Shown piece after piece: positions 55,133 through 63,355 of a DNA stretch of 64,000 bases. Source of the stretch: Ensifer adhaerens (lineage in GTDB: Bacteria > Pseudomonadota > Alphaproteobacteria > Rhizobiales > Rhizobiaceae); contig NZ_CP118610.1 of assembly GCF_028993555.1 (NCBI RefSeq), positions 1,178,001 through 1,242,000 on the forward strand, written 5' to 3'. The position numbers were made by a program, and so were the translations under genes. Within the stretch, counting starts at the first letter, position 1. Each line of letters begins with the position of its first letter. The notes beneath the pieces are model-generated. The model did not search any database and was not told the origin of the DNA. It was given only the letters and a program-made list of their open reading frames with translations.

Positions 55133-55734
55133 TGTTTTACGATACGGCCTCGAACCGTCACGGCTTGCCGCATGACCCCTTCAAGGCCATCGTTTCGCCG
55201 CGGCCGATCGGTTGGATCGGCACGCGCGGGGGCGACGGTTCGCACAACCTCGCGCCCTATTCTTTCTTCAACGCCATCAGCGATCGGCCGAAACTCGTGA
55301 TGTTCTCATCGAGTGGCTACAAGGATTCGGTCCGCAACATCGAAGCGACGGGCGAGTTCACGGCGAGCTTCGCCAGCCGCAGTCTCGCCGAGGCCGTGAA
55401 CAAGACGTCCATTCCCGCGCCGCACGGCGAGAGCGAATTCGAGATCGCCGGGCTCACGCCGGTCGATGGCACCTTGGTGAAGGCGCCTTTCGTCGGTGAG
55501 GCTTTTGCAGCACTCGAATGCCGAATGACGGAGATGTTTCAACCAAAGAGCCTGGATGGTGCAGTGTCCGACAACTACGTGGTCATCGGCCAGGTCGTCG
55601 GCATTCATATCCGCGAAGAAGCAATCCGTGACGGCCGCTTCGACATGGCGACGGTCAAGCCGCTCGCCCGCCTCGGCTACATGGACTATTGCGACGGCGG
55701 CGATGTCTTTCAGATGATCCGCCCGACACGCTGA
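55132..55734 (+). CDS. Flavin reductase-family protein
   Basis: Encodes 200 residues of the DIM6/NTAB flavin-reductase-like family. The core HGLPHDPFKAIVSPRPIGWIGTRGGDGSHNLAPYSFFNAISDRPKLVMFSSS is diagnostic for FMN-binding split-barrel proteins. It may supply reduced flavin or carry out a reduction itself. It overlaps the nitroreductase gene by one base, so the two probably work together; that is inference from position. Confidence 0.88.
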   Translation: MFYDTASNRHGLPHDPFKAIVSPRPIGWIGTRGGDGSHNLAPYSFFNAISDRPKLVMFSSSGYKDSVRNIEATGEFTASFASRSLAEAVNKTSIPAPHGESEFEIAGLTPVDGTLVKAPFVGEAFAALECRMTEMFQPKSLDGAVSDNYVVIGQVVGIHIREEAIRDGRFDMATVKPLARLGYMDYCDGGDVFQMIRPTR

Positions 55735-55761
55735 GACCAGCGGTGTTGGCCGCGTGATCGC

Positions 55762-56460
55762 TCACGCGGTCTTTACAATGGTTGCCTGTTCGATCGAGTT
55801 GCAGACCACCGAGGCAAAGCCGTTGTCTCGGCTCAGTGAGTGCGCCCACCGTGCCGCGGCTTCGTCGGTGGTGGCAGGCAGCATCTCATAGGCGGGCACA
55901 CCGGCTTCGGACGCCCTCAGGACGACATACGCTCTCCCGGCAAGGATCGGTGCGGCGACGCGCTGATGGGGAGCACTGGTCGGCTCAAGGCAGCCGACGG
56001 ACCTTGCCAGCGCCGCACCATTGAAGATCAGGGCCCCCAGACGGGGCGACGAGCCTGTTAGCGGATGGGGCGATAAAAGGCCCTCCGGCGAGCCGCCATA
56101 TTCCGCATGGATCCTGACGCGGTTGGGCGCAATGCCGCTGGCTGCTTCCGCAACCCGCAACATCACATCGAGCTGTTGTATGTCGGCGCGCCCGCGGCAT
56201 CCGGAAAGCACGATGCCGTCGACATCGCTGTCGAGCAGCAAATTCAACGCCTCTTCGTCCAGCAGTCCCAGCGGTTCGACGCGCGCAAGAAGCGTAAAGC
56301 TGCGGCCTGCCAAACGGGCCATGCTGCGCAATACCTCGGTGTCGCAACCGATATCCATGATGACACCGGCGAACGCGTTGAATGCGCCGACATCCACAGC
56401 CGAAGCCGCACTATTGATGATCAACAGCGGCTTCATGGTTTGGGAGCGGTTAACAGACAT
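55762..56460 (-). CDS. CitE/HpcH aldolase-like protein, possibly inactive
   Basis: Encodes 232 residues. The middle and end resemble the TIM-barrel of the HpcH/HpaI/CitE group: ARVEPLGLLDEEALNLLLDSDVDGIVL corresponds to the usual VRINPLGT and DGIVLPK strands, and RLGALIFNGAALARSVGC to the late LLFGGGDLA-like strand. The catalytic Arg, Glu and Asp positions of the CitE family are not obvious in their places, and the barrel is short. Assignment is therefore tentative. It is divergent from the DUF2336 gene. The start may be 56436. Confidence 0.5.
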   Translation of the reverse strand: MSVNRSQTMKPLLIINSAASAVDVGAFNAFAGVIMDIGCDTEVLRSMARLAGRSFTLLARVEPLGLLDEEALNLLLDSDVDGIVLSGCRGRADIQQLDVMLRVAEAASGIAPNRVRIHAEYGGSPEGLLSPHPLTGSSPRLGALIFNGAALARSVGCLEPTSAPHQRVAAPILAGRAYVVLRASEAGVPAYEMLPATTDEAAARWAHSLSRDNGFASVVCNSIEQATIVKTA

Positions 56461-56534
56461 GGTGAACCAATCTTAAACCTTTGCCGGCTAGGGTTTGAAC
56501 ATCGGTGGCATTGGCGTGGTCTAGTGGGGCGTAG

Positions 56535-57668
56535 GTGATCATACAAGCATTTCTTCGCTGGGTGGAAACGGCAAGAACGAGTGAACGCACCCGCGCCGCC
56601 AGTGCGCTCGGTCGCGCCTATGTCGATGCGCAATTGAACGGGCTGGATCGCCGCGCCGCCGAGATGGCGATGACATTCCTGCTCGACGATCCGTCGCCCA
56701 AAGTTCGACGCGCGCTCGCTGACGCGCTTTGCGGCTGCTCTTCCGTTCCACGCGCCATCATTCTCGGCCTTGCCGAGGACCAGCCTGAAATTGCCTATGT
56801 CGTCATTTCCCGCTCGCCGGTCTTGACCGACGAGGATCTGGTCGATCTCGCGGCAAGAGGCACGCTCGAGACGCGCGCGCTGATCGCGGCGCGTAGCTTC
56901 GTCTCCCGTGCCGTGTGCGCCGCAATCGCTGAAATCGGCGGTGAGGTAGAGGTCCTGATCCTCCTGGAAAACACCGGCGCCAACTTGTCGCGCCGGTCCC
57001 TGAAGCGCATTGCCGAGCGTCTTGGCTGTTCGGCGGCTATCCGCGATCTGCTGCTTGCGCGCCCCGACCTGCCAAGCGATGCCCGTCACGCGCTGGTGGA
57101 AGAAGTCGGCGCGGCCTTGGCTGCCTTCGGCCTGGTGCAGATGGCGATCGGCCAAGCCCGGGTCCAGCGGATCACGCGAGAAGCCTGCGACATCGCTGCC
57201 GTCGGCATGGCCGGCACGCTGGCGGTGGAGGAATTGCCTGGCCTCGTGGCGCATCTGCGCGAGACCGGCCGCCTGACGCCTGCCTTCCTGCTCCACGCGC
57301 TCGTGACTGGCCGCGCGGAATTTTTCTCGGCGGCGATCGTCGATCTCTCCGGCGTTTGCGAGAAGCGCGTGCGTTCCATCCTGTCCGGCGGCCGCGTTCA
57401 TTCGATCCGCGCTCTGTTCGAGAGCGCCGGCCTCGGTCACGACGTCAGCGAGACCTTCGCTACGGCCGTGCTTCTCTGGCGCCAGGACACTGCAGCTGGA
57501 AGCGACAATGCTGCTTCTGTCTCAACGGCGCTGCTTGCGCGGCTGCGGAACGAGCGACCGTCATCGGTCAATACCGCGATGATCGACCTGCTCGAACGCC
57601 TGGCATTTGCCGAGGAACGGCAGTCGGCCCGCAATTATGCGGAACTTGCGGCGCGGCAGGCCGCCTGA
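56535..57668 (+). CDS. DUF2336 family protein
   Basis: Encodes 377 residues of the alphaproteobacterial DUF2336 family, mostly alpha-helical and HEAT-like. The N-terminal block DDPSPKVRRALADALCGCSSVPRAIILGLAEDQPEIAYVVISRSPVLTDEDL is typical, as is the C-terminal LEESAG-like region. Function is unknown. It starts with GTG at 56535, since the next in-frame Met is at codon 46. Divergent from the CitE-like gene with a 74-bp shared promoter region. Confidence 0.88.
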   Translation: MIIQAFLRWVETARTSERTRAASALGRAYVDAQLNGLDRRAAEMAMTFLLDDPSPKVRRALADALCGCSSVPRAIILGLAEDQPEIAYVVISRSPVLTDEDLVDLAARGTLETRALIAARSFVSRAVCAAIAEIGGEVEVLILLENTGANLSRRSLKRIAERLGCSAAIRDLLLARPDLPSDARHALVEEVGAALAAFGLVQMAIGQARVQRITREACDIAAVGMAGTLAVEELPGLVAHLRETGRLTPAFLLHALVTGRAEFFSAAIVDLSGVCEKRVRSILSGGRVHSIRALFESAGLGHDVSETFATAVLLWRQDTAAGSDNAASVSTALLARLRNERPSSVNTAMIDLLERLAFAEERQSARNYAELAARQAA

Positions 57669-57761
57669 CCGCAGCGACAGCCAATTCTGTGGCGCGACGT
57701 TTCCACCCCATTCTACTGGTGGCCCGATGGCTGCGGCCTGCCGCCAATGAGGAACTGACGC

Positions 57762-58784
57762 ATGAACGTGAGGACCGAAGCAACCGTTGCTGTGACCGGC
57801 ATAGGCGGCTTTGTCGGGCGCCACGTCGCGCTCTTCCTGTTACGGCAGGGCTACGACGTACGCGGCACCGTTCGTGATCTCGCGCGTGCAGAAGAGATCG
57901 AGCGATCAATCCGCGCCGCCGGCGGCACGGAAGGGGCCAAACTGAGTTTTGCCGAAGCGGACCTTTTGGCGGAACCAGGCTGGGTCGATGCCTTCACCGG
58001 CGTTTCCTGTGTCATGCACACGGCATCGCCGTTCCCGGCGCGACTGCCGGCAAATGAGGTGGAACTGATCGATCCGGCGCGGGACGGCACGCTGCGCGTC
58101 CTGACTGCTGCCCGCGCGTCCGGCGTTCGCCGCGTCGTGCTGACCTCTTCGGTCGCCGCGGTCATCTACGGGGCCGGTCGCGCGCCATACACCGAGGACG
58201 ACTGGACCGATCCACAATCACCGCTGGTGACGCCCTACTACCGCTCGAAGATTTTTGCCGAGCGCGCGGCTTGGGACTATGCGGCCGATAACGGCCCCGA
58301 CTTGGTGGTCGTCAACCCTGGCATGGTGCTCGGGCCGCTCCTCGGCCGTGAGATCGGCACCTCCGTTGCCGTGGTCCGCAACCTTTTGAGAGGTGGTTAC
58401 CCGGCTTTGCCGAAGTTCAGCGTACCCATCGCCGATGTCCGTGACGTCGCCGATGCCCATCTCCGGGCAATGACCGTTGCCGATGCGGTTGGCGAGCGGT
58501 TCCTGATTGCTGGAGAGACGTTGTCTCTTGCCGACATCGCGTCAGTCCTGCGCCGCAAGTTTCCGGCGCATGCCGCCAAGCTGCCGAAGTTCATTCTGCC
58601 AAACTGGCTGGCAGGCTTGGCTGCGCCCTTTGATACTGGCTTGCGCCTGATCGTCCGGGAATTGGGACACGATGCCCGCATTTCCAACGAGAAGGCGCGG
58701 CGCGTTCTGGGTTGGCAGCCGCGAACCGCAGAAGAGGCGGTCACGACCAGCGTCGAAAGCCTGATCGGCGCTGGTCTGGTATGA
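57762..58784 (+). CDS. Extended short-chain dehydrogenase, dihydroflavonol reductase-like
   Basis: Encodes 340 residues of the extended SDR superfamily. The nucleotide-binding GIGGFVGRHVALF motif is at residues 13-25, and the catalytic YxxxK is in TPYYRSKIFAERAAWDYA, with the Ser in VVLTSSVAAVIYG. Proteins of this shape reduce ketones or aldehydes with NADPH, like dihydroflavonol 4-reductase; the substrate is unknown. It lies 93 bp after the DUF2336 gene and converges with a small gene. Confidence 0.88.
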   Translation: MNVRTEATVAVTGIGGFVGRHVALFLLRQGYDVRGTVRDLARAEEIERSIRAAGGTEGAKLSFAEADLLAEPGWVDAFTGVSCVMHTASPFPARLPANEVELIDPARDGTLRVLTAARASGVRRVVLTSSVAAVIYGAGRAPYTEDDWTDPQSPLVTPYYRSKIFAERAAWDYAADNGPDLVVVNPGMVLGPLLGREIGTSVAVVRNLLRGGYPALPKFSVPIADVRDVADAHLRAMTVADAVGERFLIAGETLSLADIASVLRRKFPAHAAKLPKFILPNWLAGLAAPFDTGLRLIVRELGHDARISNEKARRVLGWQPRTAEEAVTTSVESLIGAGLV

Positions 58785-58808
58785 ACATGCCGGCTGGAGC
58801 ATCCCGCT

Positions 58809-59222
58809 CTAGTTGGTGAAGCGGCGAGCGACCCAGGAATAGCCGTCCTCGATGTAATGCACCGGCTTTGTAACAATGGTCTTGAGCTTTTCCCGATCCG
58901 GCATGGCGCCCGACAGGAAGGCCAATGTCCGTTTCGGCAGGTTCGGTTCCTGCTCCGGTTCCGCCACTTGCGAGGGCGGCATCTGGTTCTGTTGGGAGCC
59001 AGCCGGCGGAGGTGTGAGGTCGGCGAGGGCCGGGCCGGAGCGTTCGCAAACGGCGACGACGACCGGATAGTTGGCGTTCGAGAACTTCGGCAACTGCGCC
59101 TGCGAGTCGGTGTCGCACTGGGCGATCGACGGCCAACTGCCGTTGACCGTCGAGATGTACTGGCATTGGCTGACATCGTGGTCGCAGCCGAGAATGGTCA
59201 TGACTATCAGCGCCGCTTGCAT
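58809..59222 (-). CDS. Small hypothetical protein
   Basis: Encodes 137 residues beginning MQAALIVMTILGCDHDVSQCQYI, with paired Cys and a Pro-rich middle (PPPAGSQQNQMPPSQVAEPE). A short hydrophobic start could be a non-cleaved anchor. No domain is recognised. AGGAA lies 5 bases before the ATG. It is divergent from the GNAT gene, and its length and composition match neighbouring genes. Confidence 0.6.
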   Translation of the reverse strand: MQAALIVMTILGCDHDVSQCQYISTVNGSWPSIAQCDTDSQAQLPKFSNANYPVVVAVCERSGPALADLTPPPAGSQQNQMPPSQVAEPEQEPNLPKRTLAFLSGAMPDREKLKTIVTKPVHYIEDGYSWVARRFTN

Positions 59223-59447
59223 GGTGTTCCTGTCGTCGGTCCCTGGAGGTTGTGATGGATCAACCTATGCCTGTGCGATTCTCCCGGAATTAGGGCGGCT
59301 TTGGTGCTGACACGGAACAAATTGTTTCAGCCCGTTAGCCGGATTGATAGGGCGGCACCGAGCGCCTGCGTCATTTGACGTATTGGCTGGCGATGCAGGT
59401 GGCACTAACGTCCGCCAGCAATACTGAAATCGAGAAGGACGAAACAA

Positions 59448-59918
59448 TTGCCTGCCGTAACCATAGCCCTGGAGCATCCACGCCAAGCTCAGGTCGCGCG
59501 TCTGCTGGAACTCTCCGACGCCTATGCCGCTTCGCTTTACCCCGCCGAAAGCAACCACATGGTCGACCTCTCGAGCCTGGAGCAGCCGGGGGTCTCCTTC
59601 TTCGTGGCGCGGCGTGACGACGATATCGTCGGTTGCTGCGCTCTGGTGGAAGCAGGCGACGGCACGGCGGAGATCAAGCGTATGTTCGTGGATTCGGAGG
59701 CGAGGGGGCTGAAGGTCGGTAAGCTGCTGTTGCAGGCGCTGGAGGCCCGGGCGGGTGAACTCGGCTACACGGCAATTCGCCTCGAAACCGGGATCTATCA
59801 GCCCGAGGCGATCGGACTTTACAAGGCGGCCGGCTACGTTGAGCGTCCGCCCTTTGGCGACTATGAGCCGGATCCGCTCAGCCTGTTCATGGAAAAAACC
59901 GTTCGCCAGGCGGCATGA
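59448..59918 (+). CDS. GNAT-family N-acetyltransferase
   Basis: Encodes 156 residues of a GNAT acyltransferase. The acetyl-CoA pyrophosphate motif is in SEARGLKVGKLLLQALEARA, and the C-terminal YKAAGYVERPPFGDY is the usual motif B. The substrate is unknown. The start is TTG at 59448 with AAGGA 9 bases upstream; no better start is in frame. It faces parE through a shared terminator. Confidence 0.87.
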   Translation: MPAVTIALEHPRQAQVARLLELSDAYAASLYPAESNHMVDLSSLEQPGVSFFVARRDDDIVGCCALVEAGDGTAEIKRMFVDSEARGLKVGKLLLQALEARAGELGYTAIRLETGIYQPEAIGLYKAAGYVERPPFGDYEPDPLSLFMEKTVRQAA

Positions 59919-59958
59919 TCTCGCCACGCCGAGCGGTGCCGTGAGCCGAGAATCAAAG

Positions 59959-59988
59959 CGGCGGCCCAAGAGCCGCCGTTCTCGATTT
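59959..59988 (+). terminator. Terminator between the GNAT and parE genes
   Basis: CGGCGGC (59959-59965) pairs with GCCGCCG (59972-59978); flanking GAGAATC/GTTCTC bases can extend it. The T-run (TTCTCGATTTT) is interrupted, so it is moderate. It lies between two convergent genes. Confidence 0.65.
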
Positions 59989-60038
59989 TGATTGGGAGAC
60001 GCGCAAGCAACTCACGCGCTCTTGCATCCACCGCCCAA

Positions 60039-62099
60039 TCAGATGTCCAGGTTCTCGGCGAACACCGCGCGTTCCTGGATGAAGCGGAAGCGGGCGTCGG
60101 CCTTCGTTCCCATGAGATTGTCCACCGCCTCGCGCGTGCCCTCGAAATCGATCTCGTCGATCTCCACCTTGAGCAACGTGCGGAACTTCGGGTCCATCGT
60201 CGTTTCCTTGAGCTGCGCTGGCAGCATCTCGCCAAGACCTTTGAACCGGCCGATCTCGACCTTGCCGCGACCGGAGAACTCGGTGCGCATCAACTCTTCG
60301 CGGTGGGCGTCGTCGCGGGCATAGAGGGTCTTCGAGCCCTGGCTGATGCGGTAGAGCGGCGGTACGGCGAGATAGAGGTGGCCGCCGCGGATCAGTTCAG
60401 GCATCTCCTGATAGAAGAAGGTGATGAGCAGCGAGGCAATATGCGCGCCGTCGACGTCGGCGTCGGTCATGACGACGATGCGCTCGTAGCGCAAATCCTC
60501 TTCGCGGTACTTGCTGCGTGTGCCGCAGCCAAGTGCCTGAATGAGGTCGGTGATCTGCTGGTTGGCGCTGAGCTTTTCGCGGCCCGCGCTCGCGACGTTG
60601 AGGATCTTGCCTCGGAGCGGGAGGATCGCCTGGTTGGCGCGGTTGCGTGCCTGCTTCGCCGAGCCGCCTGCCGAATCCCCTTCGACGATGAAGAGTTCGG
60701 CGCCTTCTGCGGTGTTCTGAGAGCAATCGGCAAGCTTGCCCGGCAGGCGCAGCTTGCGCACCGCCGTCTTGCGGTTGACTTCCTTTTCCTTGCGCCGGCG
60801 TACGCGCTCTTCGGCGCGTTCGACCACCCAGTCAAGCAGCTTGGCAGCTTCTCCCGGATTGTCGGCAAGGTAATGGTCGAAGGGGTCGCGCAGCGCGTTT
60901 TCGACGATGCGCTGCGCCTCGACCGTGGCGAGCTTGTCCTTCGTCTGGCCGACGAATTCGGGTTCGCGGATGAAGACCGACAGCATGCCCGCCGCCGAAA
61001 TCATCACGTCGTCGGTGGTGATGATCGCCGCCCGCTTGTTTTGCGTCAGCTCGGCGTAGTTCTTCAGGCCCTTGGTCAGCGCGATGCGGAAGCCCGCCTC
61101 ATGCGTTCCGCCCTCGGGCGTCGGGATGGTATTGCAGTAGGAATGGACCTGCTGGTCGCCGCCATACCAGGTGACTGCCCATTCGAGCGAGCCGTGGCCG
61201 TTTGCCTTCTCCGACTTGCCGGCGAAGATTTCGCGGGTGACGGTGAACTCCTTGCCGAGGGTTGCGGCCAGATAGTCCTTCAGACCGCCCGGGAAGTGGA
61301 AGACCGCCTTGTCCGGGATCTCCGAGCCTTCTTGCAGGAGCGACGGATCGCAGGACCAGCGGATTTCGACGCCGCCGAAGAGATAGGCCTTCGAGCGCGC
61401 CATGCGGAACAACCGCCCGGGCTCGAAATGGGCGTGCGGCCCGAAGATATCCGGGTCCGGATGGAAGCGAACGCGCGTGCCGCGGCGGTTGTGCACGTCG
61501 CCAAGTTCTTCGAGCCCGCCCTGCGGAATGCCGCGGGAGAAGCGCTGGCGATAGAGCTTGCGGTTACGCGCGACCTCGACTTCGAGCGCATCGGAGAGCG
61601 CATTGACGACGGAAACACCCACGCCATGCAGACCGCCCGACGTCTCATATGCCTTGCCGTCGAACTTACCGCCGGCATGCAGCACGGTCATGACGACTTC
61701 GAGCGTCGACTTTCCCGGGAATTTCGGATGGTTCTCGACCGGGATGCCACGGCCGTTGTCGGTCACCGTCAGGAAGCCGTCCGCGTCGAGATTGACCTCG
61801 ATGAAGTTCGCGTGGCCGGCGACCGCTTCGTCCATCGAGTTGTCGATGACTTCGGCAAAAAGATGGTGCAGCGCCTTCTCGTCGGTGCCGCCGATATACA
61901 TGCCCGGGCGACGACGGACCGGCTCCAACCCCTCGAGCACCTCGATCGCCGAAGCATCATAGTCGCTTCCGTCGCTGCCTTTCGGGGCAGGGCGCGGTTC
62001 TTCACGCGCGACGGGTGCCGCTGGCACAGCTGGCTTGGCGCTCGGCTGTACGGGCTTAGGTTGCTCGGGCATTGAAAAGAGGTCGCTGTTGTCGTCCAT
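60039..62099 (-). CDS. parE: DNA topoisomerase IV subunit B
   Basis: Encodes 686 residues of the ATPase subunit of topoisomerase IV, which decatenates replicated chromosomes. GHKL motifs are DNSMDEA and DNGRGIP, then GGLHGVGVSVVNALS. The Toprim domain has EGDSAGGSAKQARNR and TDADVDGAHIASLL. At under 700 residues it is shorter than rhizobial GyrB, which supports ParE. The first 70 residues are a Pro/Ala-rich extension. The start at 62099 (MDDNSDLFSM) is preferred; the frame extends to a GTG at 62189. Confidence 0.94.
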   Translation of the reverse strand: MDDNSDLFSMPEQPKPVQPSAKPAVPAAPVAREEPRPAPKGSDGSDYDASAIEVLEGLEPVRRRPGMYIGGTDEKALHHLFAEVIDNSMDEAVAGHANFIEVNLDADGFLTVTDNGRGIPVENHPKFPGKSTLEVVMTVLHAGGKFDGKAYETSGGLHGVGVSVVNALSDALEVEVARNRKLYRQRFSRGIPQGGLEELGDVHNRRGTRVRFHPDPDIFGPHAHFEPGRLFRMARSKAYLFGGVEIRWSCDPSLLQEGSEIPDKAVFHFPGGLKDYLAATLGKEFTVTREIFAGKSEKANGHGSLEWAVTWYGGDQQVHSYCNTIPTPEGGTHEAGFRIALTKGLKNYAELTQNKRAAIITTDDVMISAAGMLSVFIREPEFVGQTKDKLATVEAQRIVENALRDPFDHYLADNPGEAAKLLDWVVERAEERVRRRKEKEVNRKTAVRKLRLPGKLADCSQNTAEGAELFIVEGDSAGGSAKQARNRANQAILPLRGKILNVASAGREKLSANQQITDLIQALGCGTRSKYREEDLRYERIVVMTDADVDGAHIASLLITFFYQEMPELIRGGHLYLAVPPLYRISQGSKTLYARDDAHREELMRTEFSGRGKVEIGRFKGLGEMLPAQLKETTMDPKFRTLLKVEIDEIDFEGTREAVDNLMGTKADARFRFIQERAVFAENLDI

Positions 62100-62344
62100 G
62101 GGGCCGTTCGGATCGTTCCTGTCGTCTGGGGATGCCTGAGGCCATAGCAAGACCTCGGCTTTGCCGCCATCCCCCGGCGGTCGAATCACCTGAATTCTGC
62201 CAGACTCTCACAGGATACGCGAACAAAACGAGAATGCTGGCGCCGGCCGGGGCTAAATGCCGCCTTCATGGCCGTGTCTTCGAGCAAGTGTTGCTTTGGC
62301 GCCCGGGCAATGGCAAGGCTTTCGGCGAACGAGGGAGCCCATCA

Positions 62345-63229
62345 TTGGCCGTGTCCACAATTGTTTTTCCGTTTCGTCGGCTTTTGCTGGCCGTTGCCTT
62401 CGTCTCCGCGGCTTCCGTCGCCCAGGCGCAGGCGCTGAAGCCCTTCAAGGACGAACTCTTCTCCTATGGCAGGGTGCTGCAGCAGAATGATGGCGGCGAT
62501 GATCTGACCGTCGACTATCAGGAATTGCGCGACATCAACGAGCGCGACGAAATCCCGGAACGTCGCGTCAAGCGCGCCTATGTTTCGCTGGGCGTCAAGA
62601 GCGAGCAGGTCAACGAGACGCTCGACATTGGCGGCCGCTCGCTCGATGTCACCCGTGTCGGCCCGGACCGCGGCGCTGCTTTCACGGTGATCTTCATCCA
62701 CGGACGCGGCGGCGATCGCCGGCTCGGCACCAACGATTTTTCCTTCGGCGGCAATTTCAACCGGCTGAAGAACCTCGCCGTCGCCAACGGCGGCGTCTAC
62801 TACGCGCCGAGCGTCCGTTCCTTCGACACGGCAGGTGCTGCGGATATCGCCGGCCTGGTCAAGCAGGTCTCCGAGCGTTCGGGCGGTCGCCCCGTCGTGC
62901 TGGCCTGCGCATCGATGGGAAGTTTTATCTGCTGGGGCGTCTCACGCGATGCATCTGCCGTTGCAGCACTCGGCGGCATGATGGTGATGGGCGGTGTCAG
63001 CGACCCCGATTTCACGAAAAGCGCCGCCTACAAGGCCAAACTGCCCATGTTCTTCAGCCATGGCAGCCGCGACAGCGTCTACCCGGCGGAGAACCAGAAG
63101 GCGCTTTATCGCTCGTTGAAGGCTCAAGGCTACCCGACACGCTTCGTCCTCTTCGAAACGGGCTCGCACGGCACCCCAGTGCGGATGACCGATTGGCGCG
63201 ATGCGTTGAACTGGATCGGTCGCCACTGA
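62345..63229 (+). CDS. Exported alpha/beta hydrolase-like protein
   Basis: Encodes about 294 residues with a signal peptide (LLLAVAFVSAASVAQAQA). The alpha/beta-hydrolase fold is suggested by VIFIHGRGGDR (oxyanion strand), LACASMGSFICWG (nucleophile Ser in a degenerate GxSxG) and FETGSHGTPVRM (catalytic His). FFSHGSRDSVYPAENQ fits the Asp loop. The substrate is unknown. The start is taken as TTG at 62345 with GGGAG 7 bases upstream; GTG at 62351 is an alternative, and the longer frame to 62072 overlaps parE. Confidence 0.78.
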   Translation: MAVSTIVFPFRRLLLAVAFVSAASVAQAQALKPFKDELFSYGRVLQQNDGGDDLTVDYQELRDINERDEIPERRVKRAYVSLGVKSEQVNETLDIGGRSLDVTRVGPDRGAAFTVIFIHGRGGDRRLGTNDFSFGGNFNRLKNLAVANGGVYYAPSVRSFDTAGAADIAGLVKQVSERSGGRPVVLACASMGSFICWGVSRDASAVAALGGMMVMGGVSDPDFTKSAAYKAKLPMFFSHGSRDSVYPAENQKALYRSLKAQGYPTRFVLFETGSHGTPVRMTDWRDALNWIGRH

Positions 63230-63355
63230 CCTTCGTCCGCGCCGCCGACATTTGTTAACCAGCCCGACAGTTTCGCGCGAGATTGTGGCTCGTGTTTCCA
63301 CTCTGGAAAGTTGAGGGCGTCATCATGCCCGGCAATTATGGCTGGGATGGAAATC

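Noticed and set aside
59988..62075. 695-codon plus-strand frame across parE
   Set aside because: Antisense shadow in GC-rich DNA; ParE on the minus strand has all catalytic motifs.
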